Shown here one piece after another: positions 8,297 through 16,269 of a DNA stretch of 64,000 bases (positions are counted from its first letter, which is position 1; every line of letters begins with the position of its first letter). Both the position numbers and the translations under genes were made by a program. Under the pieces are notes generated by a model, which made no database searches, was not told the DNA's origin, and worked only from the letters and a program-made list of their open reading frames with translations. Source of the stretch: VRUE01 sp963840565. GTDB taxonomy: Bacteria; Actinomycetota; Thermoleophilia; Solirubrobacterales; 70-9. The stretch is from positions 1,178,001 to 1,242,000 of the forward strand of contig CAWIZH010000002.1 in NCBI GenBank assembly GCA_963840565.1. The letters are read 5' to 3'.

Positions 8297-9221
8297 CGTC
8301 TGGCTCGGTGTCGCGGTGCTTTACGTGGACTACCACGTCGTCGCGCCCGGACAGCTCGCGCTCGATCCGGTCCGCGACGGTGATCGAGCGGTGGCGGCCG
8401 CCGGTGCAGCCGATTGCGATCGTCAGGTGGCTCTTGCCCTCGGTGACGTAGGCGGGGACGAGGAACTCGAGCAGTGGCAGCAGGCGGCCGTAGAACTCGC
8501 CCGCCTGGGTGCCCGCCTCGACGTACTCGCGCACCCGCGCGTCGAGGCCGGTCAGCGGTCGTAGGTCGTCGACGTAGTGCGGGTTGGGCAGGAAACGCAC
8601 GTCGAGGGTGAGGTCGGCGTCGCGCGGCGGCCCGTTCTTGAAGCCGAAGGTGAGCAGGGTCAGCGCCATCTTGCCGCTCTCGTGCCCGTCGAGCATTTCC
8701 TCGCCGATCCGCCGCCGCAGCATGCCGCCGGTCAGGTCGCTGGTGTCCATCACCATGTCGGCGCGCTCGCGCAGCGGCGCCAGCAGCTCGCGCTCGGCTC
8801 GAATCCCGTCGATGATGCGGCCTTCGGGGGCCAGCGGGTGGCGGCGGCGAGTCTCCTTGTAGCGGTCGACCAGGGTCTCCTCGTCGGCCTCGAGGAAGAG
8901 CACGGTCGGTTTAAGCCCGTCGGCTTGGAGGTCGTCGAGCACCTGCAGTAGGTCGTCGAAGTAGTCGCCGCCGCGCACGTCGGAGACAACCGCCGCGCAT
9001 TCGACCCCGCTGCCCTCGTGGCGGAAGAGCTCGCCAAGGCTGCCGATCATTCGCGGCGGCAGGTTATCGACGCAGAAGTAGCCGCTGTCCTCGAAGGCGG
9101 CAATCGCTTCCGACTTGCCGGCACCGGAGTGGCCGGTAATTACCACCAGGGTCACCTCGCGGGCCGGCGAATCGCCGTCGCGCTGCGCCTCCAGTCCCTC
9201 GGCTTCTCCCGCCTTCGCCAT
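8292..9221 (-). CDS. rapZ: RapZ/YvcJ-family nucleotide-binding protein
   Basis: This 309-aa P-loop protein is known in E. coli as the RNase adaptor for GlmZ, and in Gram-positives as a GTPase/ATPase needed for cell-wall or competence functions. Walker A GHSGAGKSEAIAAFED lies near residue 30, DNLPP follows, and the diagnostic C-terminal IGCTGGRHRSITVADRI is present. Its ATG overlaps the uvrC stop (ATGA), so translation is coupled. In most actinobacteria uvrC-rapZ continues into yvcK, whiA and gap. Here yvcK and whiA are absent and an ABC exporter plus a VOC gene occupy that place. Confidence 0.95.
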   Translation of the reverse strand: MAKAGEAEGLEAQRDGDSPAREVTLVVITGHSGAGKSEAIAAFEDSGYFCVDNLPPRMIGSLGELFRHEGSGVECAAVVSDVRGGDYFDDLLQVLDDLQADGLKPTVLFLEADEETLVDRYKETRRRHPLAPEGRIIDGIRAERELLAPLRERADMVMDTSDLTGGMLRRRIGEEMLDGHESGKMALTLLTFGFKNGPPRDADLTLDVRFLPNPHYVDDLRPLTGLDARVREYVEAGTQAGEFYGRLLPLLEFLVPAYVTEGKSHLTIAIGCTGGRHRSITVADRIERELSGRDDVVVHVKHRDTEPDA

Positions 9222-11104
9222 CAGCCCGTCCTGTTGAGTTGCTCGTGGATCTCACGGGCTACCTTGCCAGGCACGCCGGGCACCATTTCGAGTTCCTCGC
9301 GACTGGCGGCGACGAACCGCTCTGGAGAGCCGAAGTGCTGCAGCAGCGCCCGCTTGCGCGCCGGCCCGACCCCCCTCAGCTCGTCGAGCACCGAGACGGT
9401 CATCGCCCGGTCGCGGCGGCCGCGATGGTGTTCGATCGCGAAGCGGTGGGCCTCGTCGCGCACTCGCTGCAGCAGCTTCGAGGCTTCTGAGGAGGCGGGC
9501 AGATCGATCGGCGCCGAGCGGCCGGGGACGAAGACCTCCTCCTCACGCTTGGCGAGGCCGATCACGGTGACCCCGCGCTCGACGAAGGGCGCCAGCACCT
9601 TCATCGCCGCCGAGAGCTGCCCCTTGCCGCCGTCGATCATGATCAGCGAGGGCAGCGAGGCGAAGCTTCCATCGCGTTTGCCATCGTGCGGCGAGAGGTC
9701 GACCTGCTCGAGGTAGCGGTTCATCCGCCGCCCCAGGACCTCTTCCATCGAGGCGAAGTCATCGGGGCCGAGCGGCCTCTCGCCCCGCACCCGAAAACGG
9801 CGGTAGTCGGCCTTCTTCGTCGCACCCCCCTCGAACACCACCATCGAGGCGACGGTGTGCTCCCCGCCCAGGTTGGAGATGTCGAAGCCCTCGATCCGCA
9901 CCGGCAGCTCCTGCATGCCGAGCGCCTGGCGCAGGTCGGCGAGCGACTCGACCCGGCGCTGGCGCCGGTGCTCGCGGCGCAGCCGGTCCTGGTCGAGGGC
10001 GAGGCGGGCGTTGCGCTCGGCCAGCTCGCGCAGGCGCCGCTTGTCGCCGCGCTCGGCCACCCGCACCTCGACCGCGCTGCCGCGGCGCTCGCTCAGCGCC
10101 GCCTCGAGCAGCTCGACCCGCTCGCGCAGGTAGGGACCGACGACGATCGTGCGCGGCATCGCCGGCGAAGCCGAGTAGTACTGGCCGACGAACTCCTCCG
10201 CCACCTCGGCCAGGTCGCGTTCGGCCTGGTTGTCGAGGTAGAAGCTCTGGCGCTCGGCGAGGATGCCGTCTCGGACCTGGAAGACCTGGGCGTTGGCGTC
10301 CTGCCCCTCGGCGGCGACCCCGATCAGGTCGGCGGTGCCGACCGTGCCGCCGGCGACGCGCTGGCGCTCGAACAGCGATTGGATCGCCTTCAGCCGGTCG
10401 CGGTGCAGGGCGGCGCGCTCGAACTCGCGCTCGGCCGCCGCCGCCTCCATCTTCGCCTGCTCGTCGGCCTCGACCTGACGGTAGCGGCCGGAGAGGAAGT
10501 CGACGATCGCGTCGATGTTGTGGCGGTACTCCTCCTGTGTGACGTAGCCGACGCAGGGTGCCCCGCAGCGCTTGATGAAGTAATCGAGGCAGGGACTGCC
10601 GGAGCGGCGTCCGGGCTCCTTCCCCTCGCAGGTGCGGAACTGGAACAGCTTGCCGAGCAGGTCGAGGGTCTCGCGCACCCGCTTGGCGCTGGAAAAGGGG
10701 CCGAAGTAGGCGCGGCCGGGGCGGTGCTTCTCGCGGGTGAAGTAGACCCGCGGGTACTCCTCGTCGAGGCTGACGCAGACGTAGGGGTAGGACTTGTCGT
10801 CGCGCAGGCGGATGTTGAAGCGCGGCCGGTGGCGCTTGATGAAGCTCTGCTCGGCCAGCAGCGCCTCGGCCTCGGTGGCGGTGACGAGGAACTCGATCCG
10901 GTCGATCCGCGAGGTCAGGCGCGAGTCGCCGCCGGAGAAGTGCGAGCCGATGCGCTTGCGGATCGAGCGCGCCTTGCCGACGTAGAGGATCTCGCCGTCG
11001 CCGTCATGGAAGAGGTAGACCCCCGGCGAGTCGGGCAGCTCGCGGCGCTGCTGCGCGATTCGTTCCGCGCGCGAGAGCCCTGCGCTGTCGCCTCCGCTTG
11101 ACAC
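9221..11104 (-). CDS. uvrC: Excinuclease ABC subunit C
   Basis: This 627-aa dual-incision nuclease of nucleotide excision repair has an N-terminal GIY-YIG domain (SPGVYLFHDGDGEILYVGKARSIRKRIGSHF, residues ~30-60) and a Cys cluster. A UVR motif lies around QAKMEAAAAEREFERAALHRDRLKAI (~205-235). Next comes the RNase-H-like C-terminal nuclease domain with EGFDISNLGGEHTVASMVVFEGG and IMIDGGKGQLSAA. A helix-hairpin-helix region closes the protein (LDELRGVGPARKRALLQHFGS). Length is standard. The GTG start at 11104 is followed directly by a Ser/Gly-rich leader. It is the first gene of the uvrC-rapZ unit. Confidence 0.97.
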   Translation of the reverse strand: MSSGGDSAGLSRAERIAQQRRELPDSPGVYLFHDGDGEILYVGKARSIRKRIGSHFSGGDSRLTSRIDRIEFLVTATEAEALLAEQSFIKRHRPRFNIRLRDDKSYPYVCVSLDEEYPRVYFTREKHRPGRAYFGPFSSAKRVRETLDLLGKLFQFRTCEGKEPGRRSGSPCLDYFIKRCGAPCVGYVTQEEYRHNIDAIVDFLSGRYRQVEADEQAKMEAAAAEREFERAALHRDRLKAIQSLFERQRVAGGTVGTADLIGVAAEGQDANAQVFQVRDGILAERQSFYLDNQAERDLAEVAEEFVGQYYSASPAMPRTIVVGPYLRERVELLEAALSERRGSAVEVRVAERGDKRRLRELAERNARLALDQDRLRREHRRQRRVESLADLRQALGMQELPVRIEGFDISNLGGEHTVASMVVFEGGATKKADYRRFRVRGERPLGPDDFASMEEVLGRRMNRYLEQVDLSPHDGKRDGSFASLPSLIMIDGGKGQLSAAMKVLAPFVERGVTVIGLAKREEEVFVPGRSAPIDLPASSEASKLLQRVRDEAHRFAIEHHRGRRDRAMTVSVLDELRGVGPARKRALLQHFGSPERFVAASREELEMVPGVPGKVAREIHEQLNRTG

Positions 11105-11166
11105 AAACCAAAGGGTAGGCTCCTGGCCACCCGGCCAACTTGACGCAAGATCACGGAGAGAGCGCG

Positions 11167-12003
11167 ATGACCACGCAGACCGAGCCCCTGACCAGCAGTC
11201 CGCCCGAGCTGAACACGCTGAAAATCGAGATTGAGGGGGAAATCGGCACCCTCACCCTCGACCGGCCCGACGCCTTCAACGCGATGAGCCCAGAAATGAT
11301 CGGCGAGATGACCGTCGCCTTCGCCTGGCTCGCCGACCGGGCGCAGCTGCGAGCGCTGATCGTCACCGGCGCCGGCAAGGCCTTCTGCGCCGGCGGCGAT
11401 GTCAACTGGTTCAAAACCGGCGTCGAGAGCGAGGAGATCGACCTACCCTCGGAAGTGCGGCGCGGTGCCGAGGCGCTGCACGCGGCGATCGTCGACCTGC
11501 GGCGGATCCCCTTCCCGGTGATCGCGGCGGTCAACGGGCCGGCGGCCGGGGCGGGCTTCTCGCTGGCGCTCGCCTGCGACACCCGGATCGCCTCGGAGGC
11601 GGCCTTCTTCGCCTGCGCCTACGGGCGGATCGGCGCCTCGCCCGACGGCGGCATGACCTACTTCCTGCCCCGCGTGGTCGGGCCGAGCCGGGCGCTGGAG
11701 ATCCTGCTCAACGATCCCAACATGAGTGCCGAGGACGCTCTGGCCGAGAAGCTGGTCGCCGAGGTGGTCGCCCCCGACGAGCTGATGGACCGCGCCAAGG
11801 CCAAGGCCGAGAAGCTGGCGGCGAAGGCGCCCCACTACGTGCGGATGGCGAAGACGCTGGTCGGCGGCAGCATCGAGCACACCCTCACCGAGCACCTGCA
11901 GCTGGAGCGCCACGGCATCGCCGACAGCATGGCGACCGAGGACCTGCGCAACGGCGTCGAGACCTTCTTCGGCGGCGGCACGCCCGAGTTCAAGGGCCGC
12001 TGA
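11167..12003 (+). CDS. Enoyl-CoA hydratase/isomerase family protein
   Basis: This 278-aa crotonase-fold protein probably acts on acyl-CoA in fatty-acid or branched-chain breakdown. The oxyanion-hole segments are GKAFCAGGDVNWF (~residues 75-88) and NGPAAGAGFSLALACDTRIAS (~125-145), followed by FACAYGRIGASPDGGMTYFLPRVVG. The usual second catalytic Glu position reads as a Gly/Asp-rich loop (GASPDGG), so isomerase or other crotonase chemistry is as possible as hydration. The ATG at 11167 follows GGAGAG. It is divergent from uvrC and about 60 nt away. Confidence 0.88.
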   Translation: MTTQTEPLTSSPPELNTLKIEIEGEIGTLTLDRPDAFNAMSPEMIGEMTVAFAWLADRAQLRALIVTGAGKAFCAGGDVNWFKTGVESEEIDLPSEVRRGAEALHAAIVDLRRIPFPVIAAVNGPAAGAGFSLALACDTRIASEAAFFACAYGRIGASPDGGMTYFLPRVVGPSRALEILLNDPNMSAEDALAEKLVAEVVAPDELMDRAKAKAEKLAAKAPHYVRMAKTLVGGSIEHTLTEHLQLERHGIADSMATEDLRNGVETFFGGGTPEFKGR

Positions 12004-12080
12004 ACCAGCCCCACCACGGGATCGTATGCAGCTATTACAGTCCCCTTGAGCATTCTTCCCCGAGGAAAGGATTCCCAGTC

Positions 12081-12530
12081 ATGAAGAAGGTCGCGGCGCT
12101 ACTCGCACTGGCCCTCGCATCGGTCGCCCTCGTCGCCTGCGGAAGCAGCAGCGACAACAGCACGACGACCACCGCCACCAGCGGCGGCGAATCCACCAGC
12201 GGCGCCACCTCGGGCGGCGGCAAGGAAGAAAGCAGTGGCGGTGGCTCGACGGTCAGCTTCGAAGCCGACCCAGGCGGAGAACTCGCCTACACGACCACCG
12301 AAGCCACGGCCAAAGCCGGCAAAGTGACTATCGACTTCAAAAACCCCCAGGCCCTGACCCACGACGTCGCGATCGAAGACTCCGCCGGCGAAGAAGTGGG
12401 CGCGACCGAACTGATCGCCAGCGGCGACGACTCGACCACGGTCGACCTCAAGCCGGGCAAATACCACTTCTTCTGCACCGTGCCGGGCCACCGCGAAGCC
12501 GGCATGGAAGGCACGCTTACCGTCAAGTAG
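12081..12530 (+). CDS. Plastocyanin/azurin-like copper-binding lipoprotein
   Basis: This 149-aa protein has a lipoprotein signal peptide ending in the lipobox LVAC at residue ~20, then a Ser/Thr/Gly-rich spacer to ~50, then one cupredoxin domain. Type-1 copper ligands are visible as His in ALTHDVAIED and Cys-His-Met in FFCTVPGHREAGMEG near the C-terminus. It should be anchored outside the membrane and carry electrons or store copper. The SD is GAGGAAAGG. It is followed 82 nt later by a close paralogue with a similar upstream region, a clear tandem duplication. Confidence 0.92.
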   Translation: MKKVAALLALALASVALVACGSSSDNSTTTTATSGGESTSGATSGGGKEESSGGGSTVSFEADPGGELAYTTTEATAKAGKVTIDFKNPQALTHDVAIEDSAGEEVGATELIASGDDSTTVDLKPGKYHFFCTVPGHREAGMEGTLTVK

Positions 12531-12612
12531 GCAACTAGCCTGGCGCGGGTGCTCGCGCGTTTACCGATAGAGTTTTCTTGAGTACTCCCTGCCCCCGCAA
12601 AAGGACTAGGCA

Positions 12613-13050
12613 ATGAAGCAGGTAGCGGCATCCCTGGCGCTGTGCCTCGCGGCCGTGGCGCTCGCGGCCTGCGGCGGTAGCTCCAGCTCGGATTCCTCGA
12701 GTGAAGCGACCGGCAGCGGAGGAACGAGCACGGTCGCGGTCGCCGAAAGAGGCCCAGGCGGCGGATCGATCATCCACCTCGAAGCCCCACCCAGCGGCAA
12801 GCTCGCCTACACGACCACCGAAGCGAAGGCCAATACAGGCAAATTGACGATCGACTTCAAAAACCCACAGTCGATGTTCCACGACGTGCTGATCGAAAAC
12901 GCCAATGGCAAGGAAGTCGGCCGCGTCGAACTGGTCGCGGAAGGCGAAGAATCGACCACAGTGGACCTCAAGCCCGGCACCTACACGTACTACTGCGGCG
13001 TCCCCGGCCACCGCAAAGCCGGGATGGAAGGGACCCTGGTCGTCAAGTAG
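12613..13050 (+). CDS. Plastocyanin/azurin-like copper-binding lipoprotein (tandem paralogue)
   Basis: This 145-aa paralogue of the gene at 12081 has a lipobox (LAAC, residue ~20), a Ser-rich spacer and a cupredoxin domain that is nearly identical over TIDFKNPQ and ESTTVDLKPGTY. The Cu ligands are His in MFHDVLIEN and Cys-His-Met in YYCGVPGHRKAGMEG. The upstream regions of both genes share TTGAG followed by a C-rich stretch and a purine-rich SD, so the duplication included regulatory DNA. The two spacers differ, which may place the domain at different distances from the membrane. Confidence 0.92.
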   Translation: MKQVAASLALCLAAVALAACGGSSSSDSSSEATGSGGTSTVAVAERGPGGGSIIHLEAPPSGKLAYTTTEAKANTGKLTIDFKNPQSMFHDVLIENANGKEVGRVELVAEGEESTTVDLKPGTYTYYCGVPGHRKAGMEGTLVVK

Positions 13051-13078
13051 CCGAACCTCAGCCGGCCGGCGCTGTCGT

Positions 13079-13849
13079 CTAGGGAAGCATGGTGCAGCGC
13101 TTGAACGCGGCGCCCTGAAGGAAGGTACCGTCCTTGAACGTGAGCTCGATCTTCGCCTGCAGGCGACCGTCCGCGCAGCGGGCGTTGGCGACGCTGAGTC
13201 GCATGCCTTTGTAGATCCATTTCTTGTCGATCTCGATCCGGCCGGAGATCGGGGAGCCGTAGTCGTTGACGATTTTGGGGAAATCGATTTCCACCCGGTA
13301 GCCGTAGCGACCGTGATGCACTTTTTCCAGCTCGGCTTCGACTAGGTAGGTGGTCGGCACCGGATAGCTCAGGTAGGCATGACCGATCCCGGTCGGGTTT
13401 CCGTGTTTCTCCGGCGCATTGAAGATCGTGAGCGCGGATGAGGCTTCGATCGGCCGCTGTTCTGGAAGTTCGATCAGCGCCGTGCCGTACCCGGTGCCGA
13501 CGATCGCCCCGGGGCAGGCCTTGCGCGCCTGACTAGTGGTGGTCGCGATCAGTTTTCCTTTCCTGCATTTTTCCAGGCCACGGGTCTCCGCATGGCCGTG
13601 TTTGTCCAGTTCGATTACCGCATGGCGCAGGGGCGAGGGGCGCGTGCCGTCAAGGGTGTGGAGCCGACCGTGCCCGAAGAGCTTGATCGGCGCGTCATGG
13701 TCCCGGGGGAGTGCTTTGGGGGCGAAACCGCCATCGCCCTGGGCGATGAGGTTGCCGGCCCTCAGTGTCAACCCGGAGGCGCTCCCCACCACAATGGCCG
13801 CGAGGACCACGAATGCCGCCAGCGCCTTTGCCCATCGAGCTCTCCTCAT
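13079..13849 (-). CDS. Secreted protein of a lineage-specific family
   Basis: This 256-aa protein begins with a signal sequence/TM helix (MRRARWAKALAAFVVLAAIVVGSASG). The mature part reads as one beta-rich domain: GLTLRAGNLIAQGDGGFAPKALPRDHDAPIKLFGHGRL, then KACPGAIVGTGYGTALIELPEQRPI, then a C-terminal segment with NARCADGRLQAKIELTFKDGTFL. The same domain pattern (ALPR, a C..A.VG.G element, LP.Q.P, fold-ending cysteines) recurs in the C-terminus of the product at 56821-58593. No function is known to me. ATG 13849 is chosen for the strong GAGGAGGCGGAG upstream; a longer frame to 14149 would run across ribH2. Confidence 0.8.
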   Translation of the reverse strand: MRRARWAKALAAFVVLAAIVVGSASGLTLRAGNLIAQGDGGFAPKALPRDHDAPIKLFGHGRLHTLDGTRPSPLRHAVIELDKHGHAETRGLEKCRKGKLIATTTSQARKACPGAIVGTGYGTALIELPEQRPIEASSALTIFNAPEKHGNPTGIGHAYLSYPVPTTYLVEAELEKVHHGRYGYRVEIDFPKIVNDYGSPISGRIEIDKKWIYKGMRLSVANARCADGRLQAKIELTFKDGTFLQGAAFKRCTMLP

Positions 13850-13923
13850 CTCCGCCTCCTCTGAATTACGATCGCAGCGTCTCACACGGACGACCCGCAG
13901 CCAGAACAAGAGGAGCAGCGACA

Positions 13924-14409
13924 ATGAGTGAAGGGCATTCCGACCAGGAGAACAAGAGCAGTCGCCGCCTTGCCTTCGTCCAGTCGTGCTGGCATAAGGA
14001 TCTCGTCGATCAGATCCGCTCAACGTTCGTCGCCGAGAACGAGCAGCTCGGGATCGCCGAGTCTCAGATCGACTTCTTCGAGGTAACCGGCGCCTTCGAG
14101 ATTCCTCTGCACAGCATGCGACTCGCGGAAAGCGGCGCCTACGATGCAATCGTCGTCGCCGGACTCGTCGTCGATGGCGGCATCTACCGGCATGAGTTCG
14201 TCGCCGAGGCGGTAATCGGCGGGTTGATGCGGGTCCAGCTCGACACAGGCGTCCCGGTCATCTCAGCGGTCCTCACCCCGCACCACTTTCACGAGCACGA
14301 GACCCATCGCGCCTTCTTCTTCGAGCACCTCGAAACCAAGGGAGTCGAGGCCGCACGGGCCTGCGCCCACACGATCGACGCTCTCGACCGGCTGCCGGCC
14401 TCCGCCTGA
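13924..14409 (+). CDS. ribH: 6,7-dimethyl-8-ribityllumazine synthase, RibH2 type
   Basis: This 161-aa enzyme condenses the pyrimidine and butanone-phosphate precursors of riboflavin. The sequence follows the Brucella/rhizobial RibH2 type closely: LAFVQSCWHKDLVDQI at the N-terminus, FEVTGAFEIPLHSMRLAESGAYDAIVVAGLVVDGGIYRHEFVAEAV in the middle, and VISAVLTPHHFHEHETHRAFFFEHLETKGVEAA. No other riboflavin gene lies in the window, so this may be an accessory copy. It is divergent from the secreted-protein gene, and the start at 13924 follows AGAGGAG. Confidence 0.93.
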   Translation: MSEGHSDQENKSSRRLAFVQSCWHKDLVDQIRSTFVAENEQLGIAESQIDFFEVTGAFEIPLHSMRLAESGAYDAIVVAGLVVDGGIYRHEFVAEAVIGGLMRVQLDTGVPVISAVLTPHHFHEHETHRAFFFEHLETKGVEAARACAHTIDALDRLPASA

Positions 14410-14431
14410 CTCCGTAGAGGGAAAAGGTTGC

Positions 14432-14908
14432 TCAGCCGGCCGGCGGCGCCATCACGCGAGTTACCGAGTCACCGACGAAGCAGGGCTTCTCGTTGCCCTC
14501 GACCTCGAGCGTGAAACGGGTCGCCACCTGCCACCAGCCGCCGCCCTTCTCGTCCACCGAGACGACCTCGGCGCGGCCGCGGACGCGGGCGTCAACCGGA
14601 ACCGGAGCGGGAAAGCGGATCTTGTCCCAGCCGTAGTTGACGCCGAGGGCGAAGCCGGTCGCGGAGATCAGCTCCTTGCGGAAGCCGTCGACCAGCGAGA
14701 GGGTCAGGTTGCCGTGGGCGATCGTCGTTCCGAACGGACTCTCCGTCTTCGCCCGCTCGACGTCAACGTGGATCCACTGATCGTCGCCCGAGAGTGCGGC
14801 AAAGGTGTTGATGTCCGCCTGGGTGACGGTGCGCCACTCGCTCGGGCCGATCTCCTGCCCGAGCAGTGCCTGCATCCCCTCCACACCCTGTACCTCGACG
14901 CTTGCCAT
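14432..14908 (-). CDS. MaoC-family (R)-enoyl-CoA hydratase-like protein
   Basis: This 158-aa single hot-dog-fold protein carries the MaoC hydratase motif ADINTFAALSGDDQWIHVDVERA (Asp/His pair, ~residues 30-50) and TTIAHGNLTLSLVDGF after it. It likely hydrates 2-enoyl-CoA esters or serves a related acyl-CoA. The region begins just 11 nt after a PIN toxin gene's end and ends convergent with ribH. No operon partner for lipid metabolism adjoins it. Confidence 0.88.
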   Translation of the reverse strand: MASVEVQGVEGMQALLGQEIGPSEWRTVTQADINTFAALSGDDQWIHVDVERAKTESPFGTTIAHGNLTLSLVDGFRKELISATGFALGVNYGWDKIRFPAPVPVDARVRGRAEVVSVDEKGGGWWQVATRFTLEVEGNEKPCFVGDSVTRVMAPPAG

Positions 14909-14919
14909 CGGCGGGCAGT

Positions 14920-15321
14920 CTACGTCAGAGCCGCGAGCCGCAGCGGCGCGTGGCGGGCGATTGCGAGGAAGTCGGCGTCCTCGCAGAGCAGCTCCGCGTC
15001 GCTGCGGATCGCTACCGCGGCGATCAGGCAGTCGCTGAGCTTGCGCGGCGTCTCGCCGCCGCGGCGGCAGAGCCGGTACAGCTCGGCGGCGTTCTCATAA
15101 TCCGCGGGGCCTTCCACGGGAAGAAAATCAAGGCCATAGAGCAGGCGCCGCAGCCGGTCGCGGTCGGCGTCGTCGCTGGCACCGGCGAGGATCTCCATCA
15201 CGATCACGTCGGTGCAGGCCAGGTCGGTCCCATCCCGCAGCGCCGAACGCACCCGCAGATGAGCAGGGCTGCCGGTGGCGCGCAGAAACTCCACCCAGGC
15301 CGAGCTGTCGATGAGAATCAC
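14920..15321 (-). CDS. vapC: PIN-domain toxin (VapC)
   Basis: This 133-aa PIN ribonuclease shows the acidic residues of the family: Asp in MILIDSSAWVEFL (residue 5), Glu in VIVMEILAGA (~43), Asp in LSDCLIAAVAIRS (~95) and Asp in LLCEDADFLAIA (~114). It probably cleaves tRNA or rRNA when freed from its antitoxin. The GTG start at 15321 overlaps the vapB stop (GTGA). Confidence 0.9.
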   Translation of the reverse strand: MILIDSSAWVEFLRATGSPAHLRVRSALRDGTDLACTDVIVMEILAGASDDADRDRLRRLLYGLDFLPVEGPADYENAAELYRLCRRGGETPRKLSDCLIAAVAIRSDAELLCEDADFLAIARHAPLRLAALT

Positions 15322-15530
15322 GACTCGGGAATCTCGTCCGGGGAACGAATCTCGCCGAGGTTGCCGGCCCAGCCGGTCCCCTCCGTCGCCAGCGCCTCCT
15401 CACGGCCCATCGGCTCGCCGACAAGCCTGCGCAGAGCCAAGTCGACCGCCTCGCGCTTGCTGCGCAGCCGGTAAAGGCGCATCGCCCGATCGACTAGAAC
15501 GTCGTCGATCTCAATGTTCGTTCGCGTCAC
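15318..15530 (-). CDS. vapB: VapB-type antitoxin
   Basis: This 70-aa antitoxin has the N-terminal DNA-binding strand-helix-helix TRTNIEIDDVLVDRAMRLYRLRSKREAVDLALRRLVG, typical of the VapB/DUF2191 group, and an acidic C-terminus for toxin binding. GTG at 15530 is preferred: a TACTCT hexamer ends 6 nt before it, suggesting a leaderless transcript, and upstream codons would cross the palindromic operator. It is translationally coupled to vapC. Confidence 0.85.
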   Translation of the reverse strand: MTRTNIEIDDVLVDRAMRLYRLRSKREAVDLALRRLVGEPMGREEALATEGTGWAGNLGEIRSPDEIPES

Positions 15531-15540
15531 TGCACCAGAG

Positions 15541-15556
15541 TACACCTTAGGGTGTA
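15541..15556. promoter_or_regulatory. Palindromic operator of the first vapBC module
   Basis: TACACC-TTAG-GGTGTA is a perfect inverted repeat 10 nt upstream of the vapB start, overlapping the expected promoter. This is the position where VapBC complexes autoregulate. Confidence 0.65.
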
Positions 15557-15578
15557 TAAACTTCCGGGAAAGAGGCAT

Positions 15579-15995
15579 TCACACACCACCGATCAGATCG
15601 GCGGGATGGGAGAGCTGAAGACCGGGAACGCGCTCGAAATGACCTACGTTCCGGGTCACCAGGGTTGCGCCGGTCTCGAGGCAGATACCGGCCTGCATTG
15701 CATCGCGGACGCCGATTGCATCGCCGCTTCGTCGCAGCTCGCCAAGCAACGAGCCTCCGCGCAATCCAGCCTTGCGTGTCAAGGTCAGGAGCGGCATCGA
15801 TAGGAGCGCGTGCACCGGCCGCGGGTTCTCGCGGTAGGAGCGCCCGAGCGCCAGCTCGAACGCGGTGACTGCCGTCACCCGGTATCCGGTTCCCTGGATT
15901 AGGGCGCGAACCAAGTCTCTGCCCGGCCCGGCGCCGCGCAGGTAATCGATCAGGATGTCGGAGTCGAGGACCGGTCCACTGGCCAAGTCGCCCAC
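15579..15995 (-). CDS. vapC: PIN-domain toxin (VapC), second module
   Basis: This PIN-domain ribonuclease is about 138 aa. The first acidic residues are in VLDSDILIDYLRG, followed by TAVTAFELALGRSY (Glu), DAIGVRDAMQAGICLE (Asp) and TLVTRNVGHFERV. The start is uncertain: GTG 15995 or TTG 15986 both precede VLDSD, and the frame extends to 16019. Either start lies inside the 3' end of the antitoxin gene, so the two overlap by roughly 40 nt. Confidence 0.85.
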   Translation of the reverse strand: MGDLASGPVLDSDILIDYLRGAGPGRDLVRALIQGTGYRVTAVTAFELALGRSYRENPRPVHALLSMPLLTLTRKAGLRGGSLLGELRRSGDAIGVRDAMQAGICLETGATLVTRNVGHFERVPGLQLSHPADLIGGV

Positions 15996-16213
15996 GCCTC
16001 CCCGCGGGTCCGTTCCCACTCTTTGACGTCGCTGTCGCTCCAGGCGCCCTCAGCCTCCGCCAGCGCCGAAGCAAGGTCACTCTCGGCACCCGGCTCGAGG
16101 AGGCGCTCAAGCGCTTCCTCGACGATCGCCGAAAAACCGCGCATGCCCCGTTCCGCCGCTCTCGCCCTCAGACGAGCGTAGGTTCGATCGCTGAGCTCGA
16201 TCGTGGTCCGCAT
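15950..16213 (-). CDS. vapB: Antitoxin, second module (VapB-like)
   Basis: This 87-aa protein begins MRTTIELSDRTYARLRARAAERGMRGFSAIVEEALERLLEPG, a ribbon-helix-helix DNA-binding pattern, and ends in an acidic tail rich in Glu, Asp and Trp. A second ATG 12 nt upstream (16225) is possible. A TAGAAT hexamer lies within the palindrome upstream, so the operator overlaps the -10. Confidence 0.82.
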   Translation of the reverse strand: MRTTIELSDRTYARLRARAAERGMRGFSAIVEEALERLLEPGAESDLASALAEAEGAWSDSDVKEWERTRGEAWATWPVDRSSTPTS

Positions 16214-16220
16214 ATCTATA

Positions 16221-16242
16221 TGCATTCTAGCATTTGAATGCA
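16221..16242. promoter_or_regulatory. Palindromic operator of the second vapBC module
   Basis: TGCATTC and GAATGCA are perfect arms 8 nt apart, positioned over the putative -10 of the antitoxin gene. This is consistent with autoregulation by the antitoxin or the complex. Confidence 0.6.
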
Positions 16243-16269
16243 CAAGGTCGGAGCTCTTGACTGATCCGC

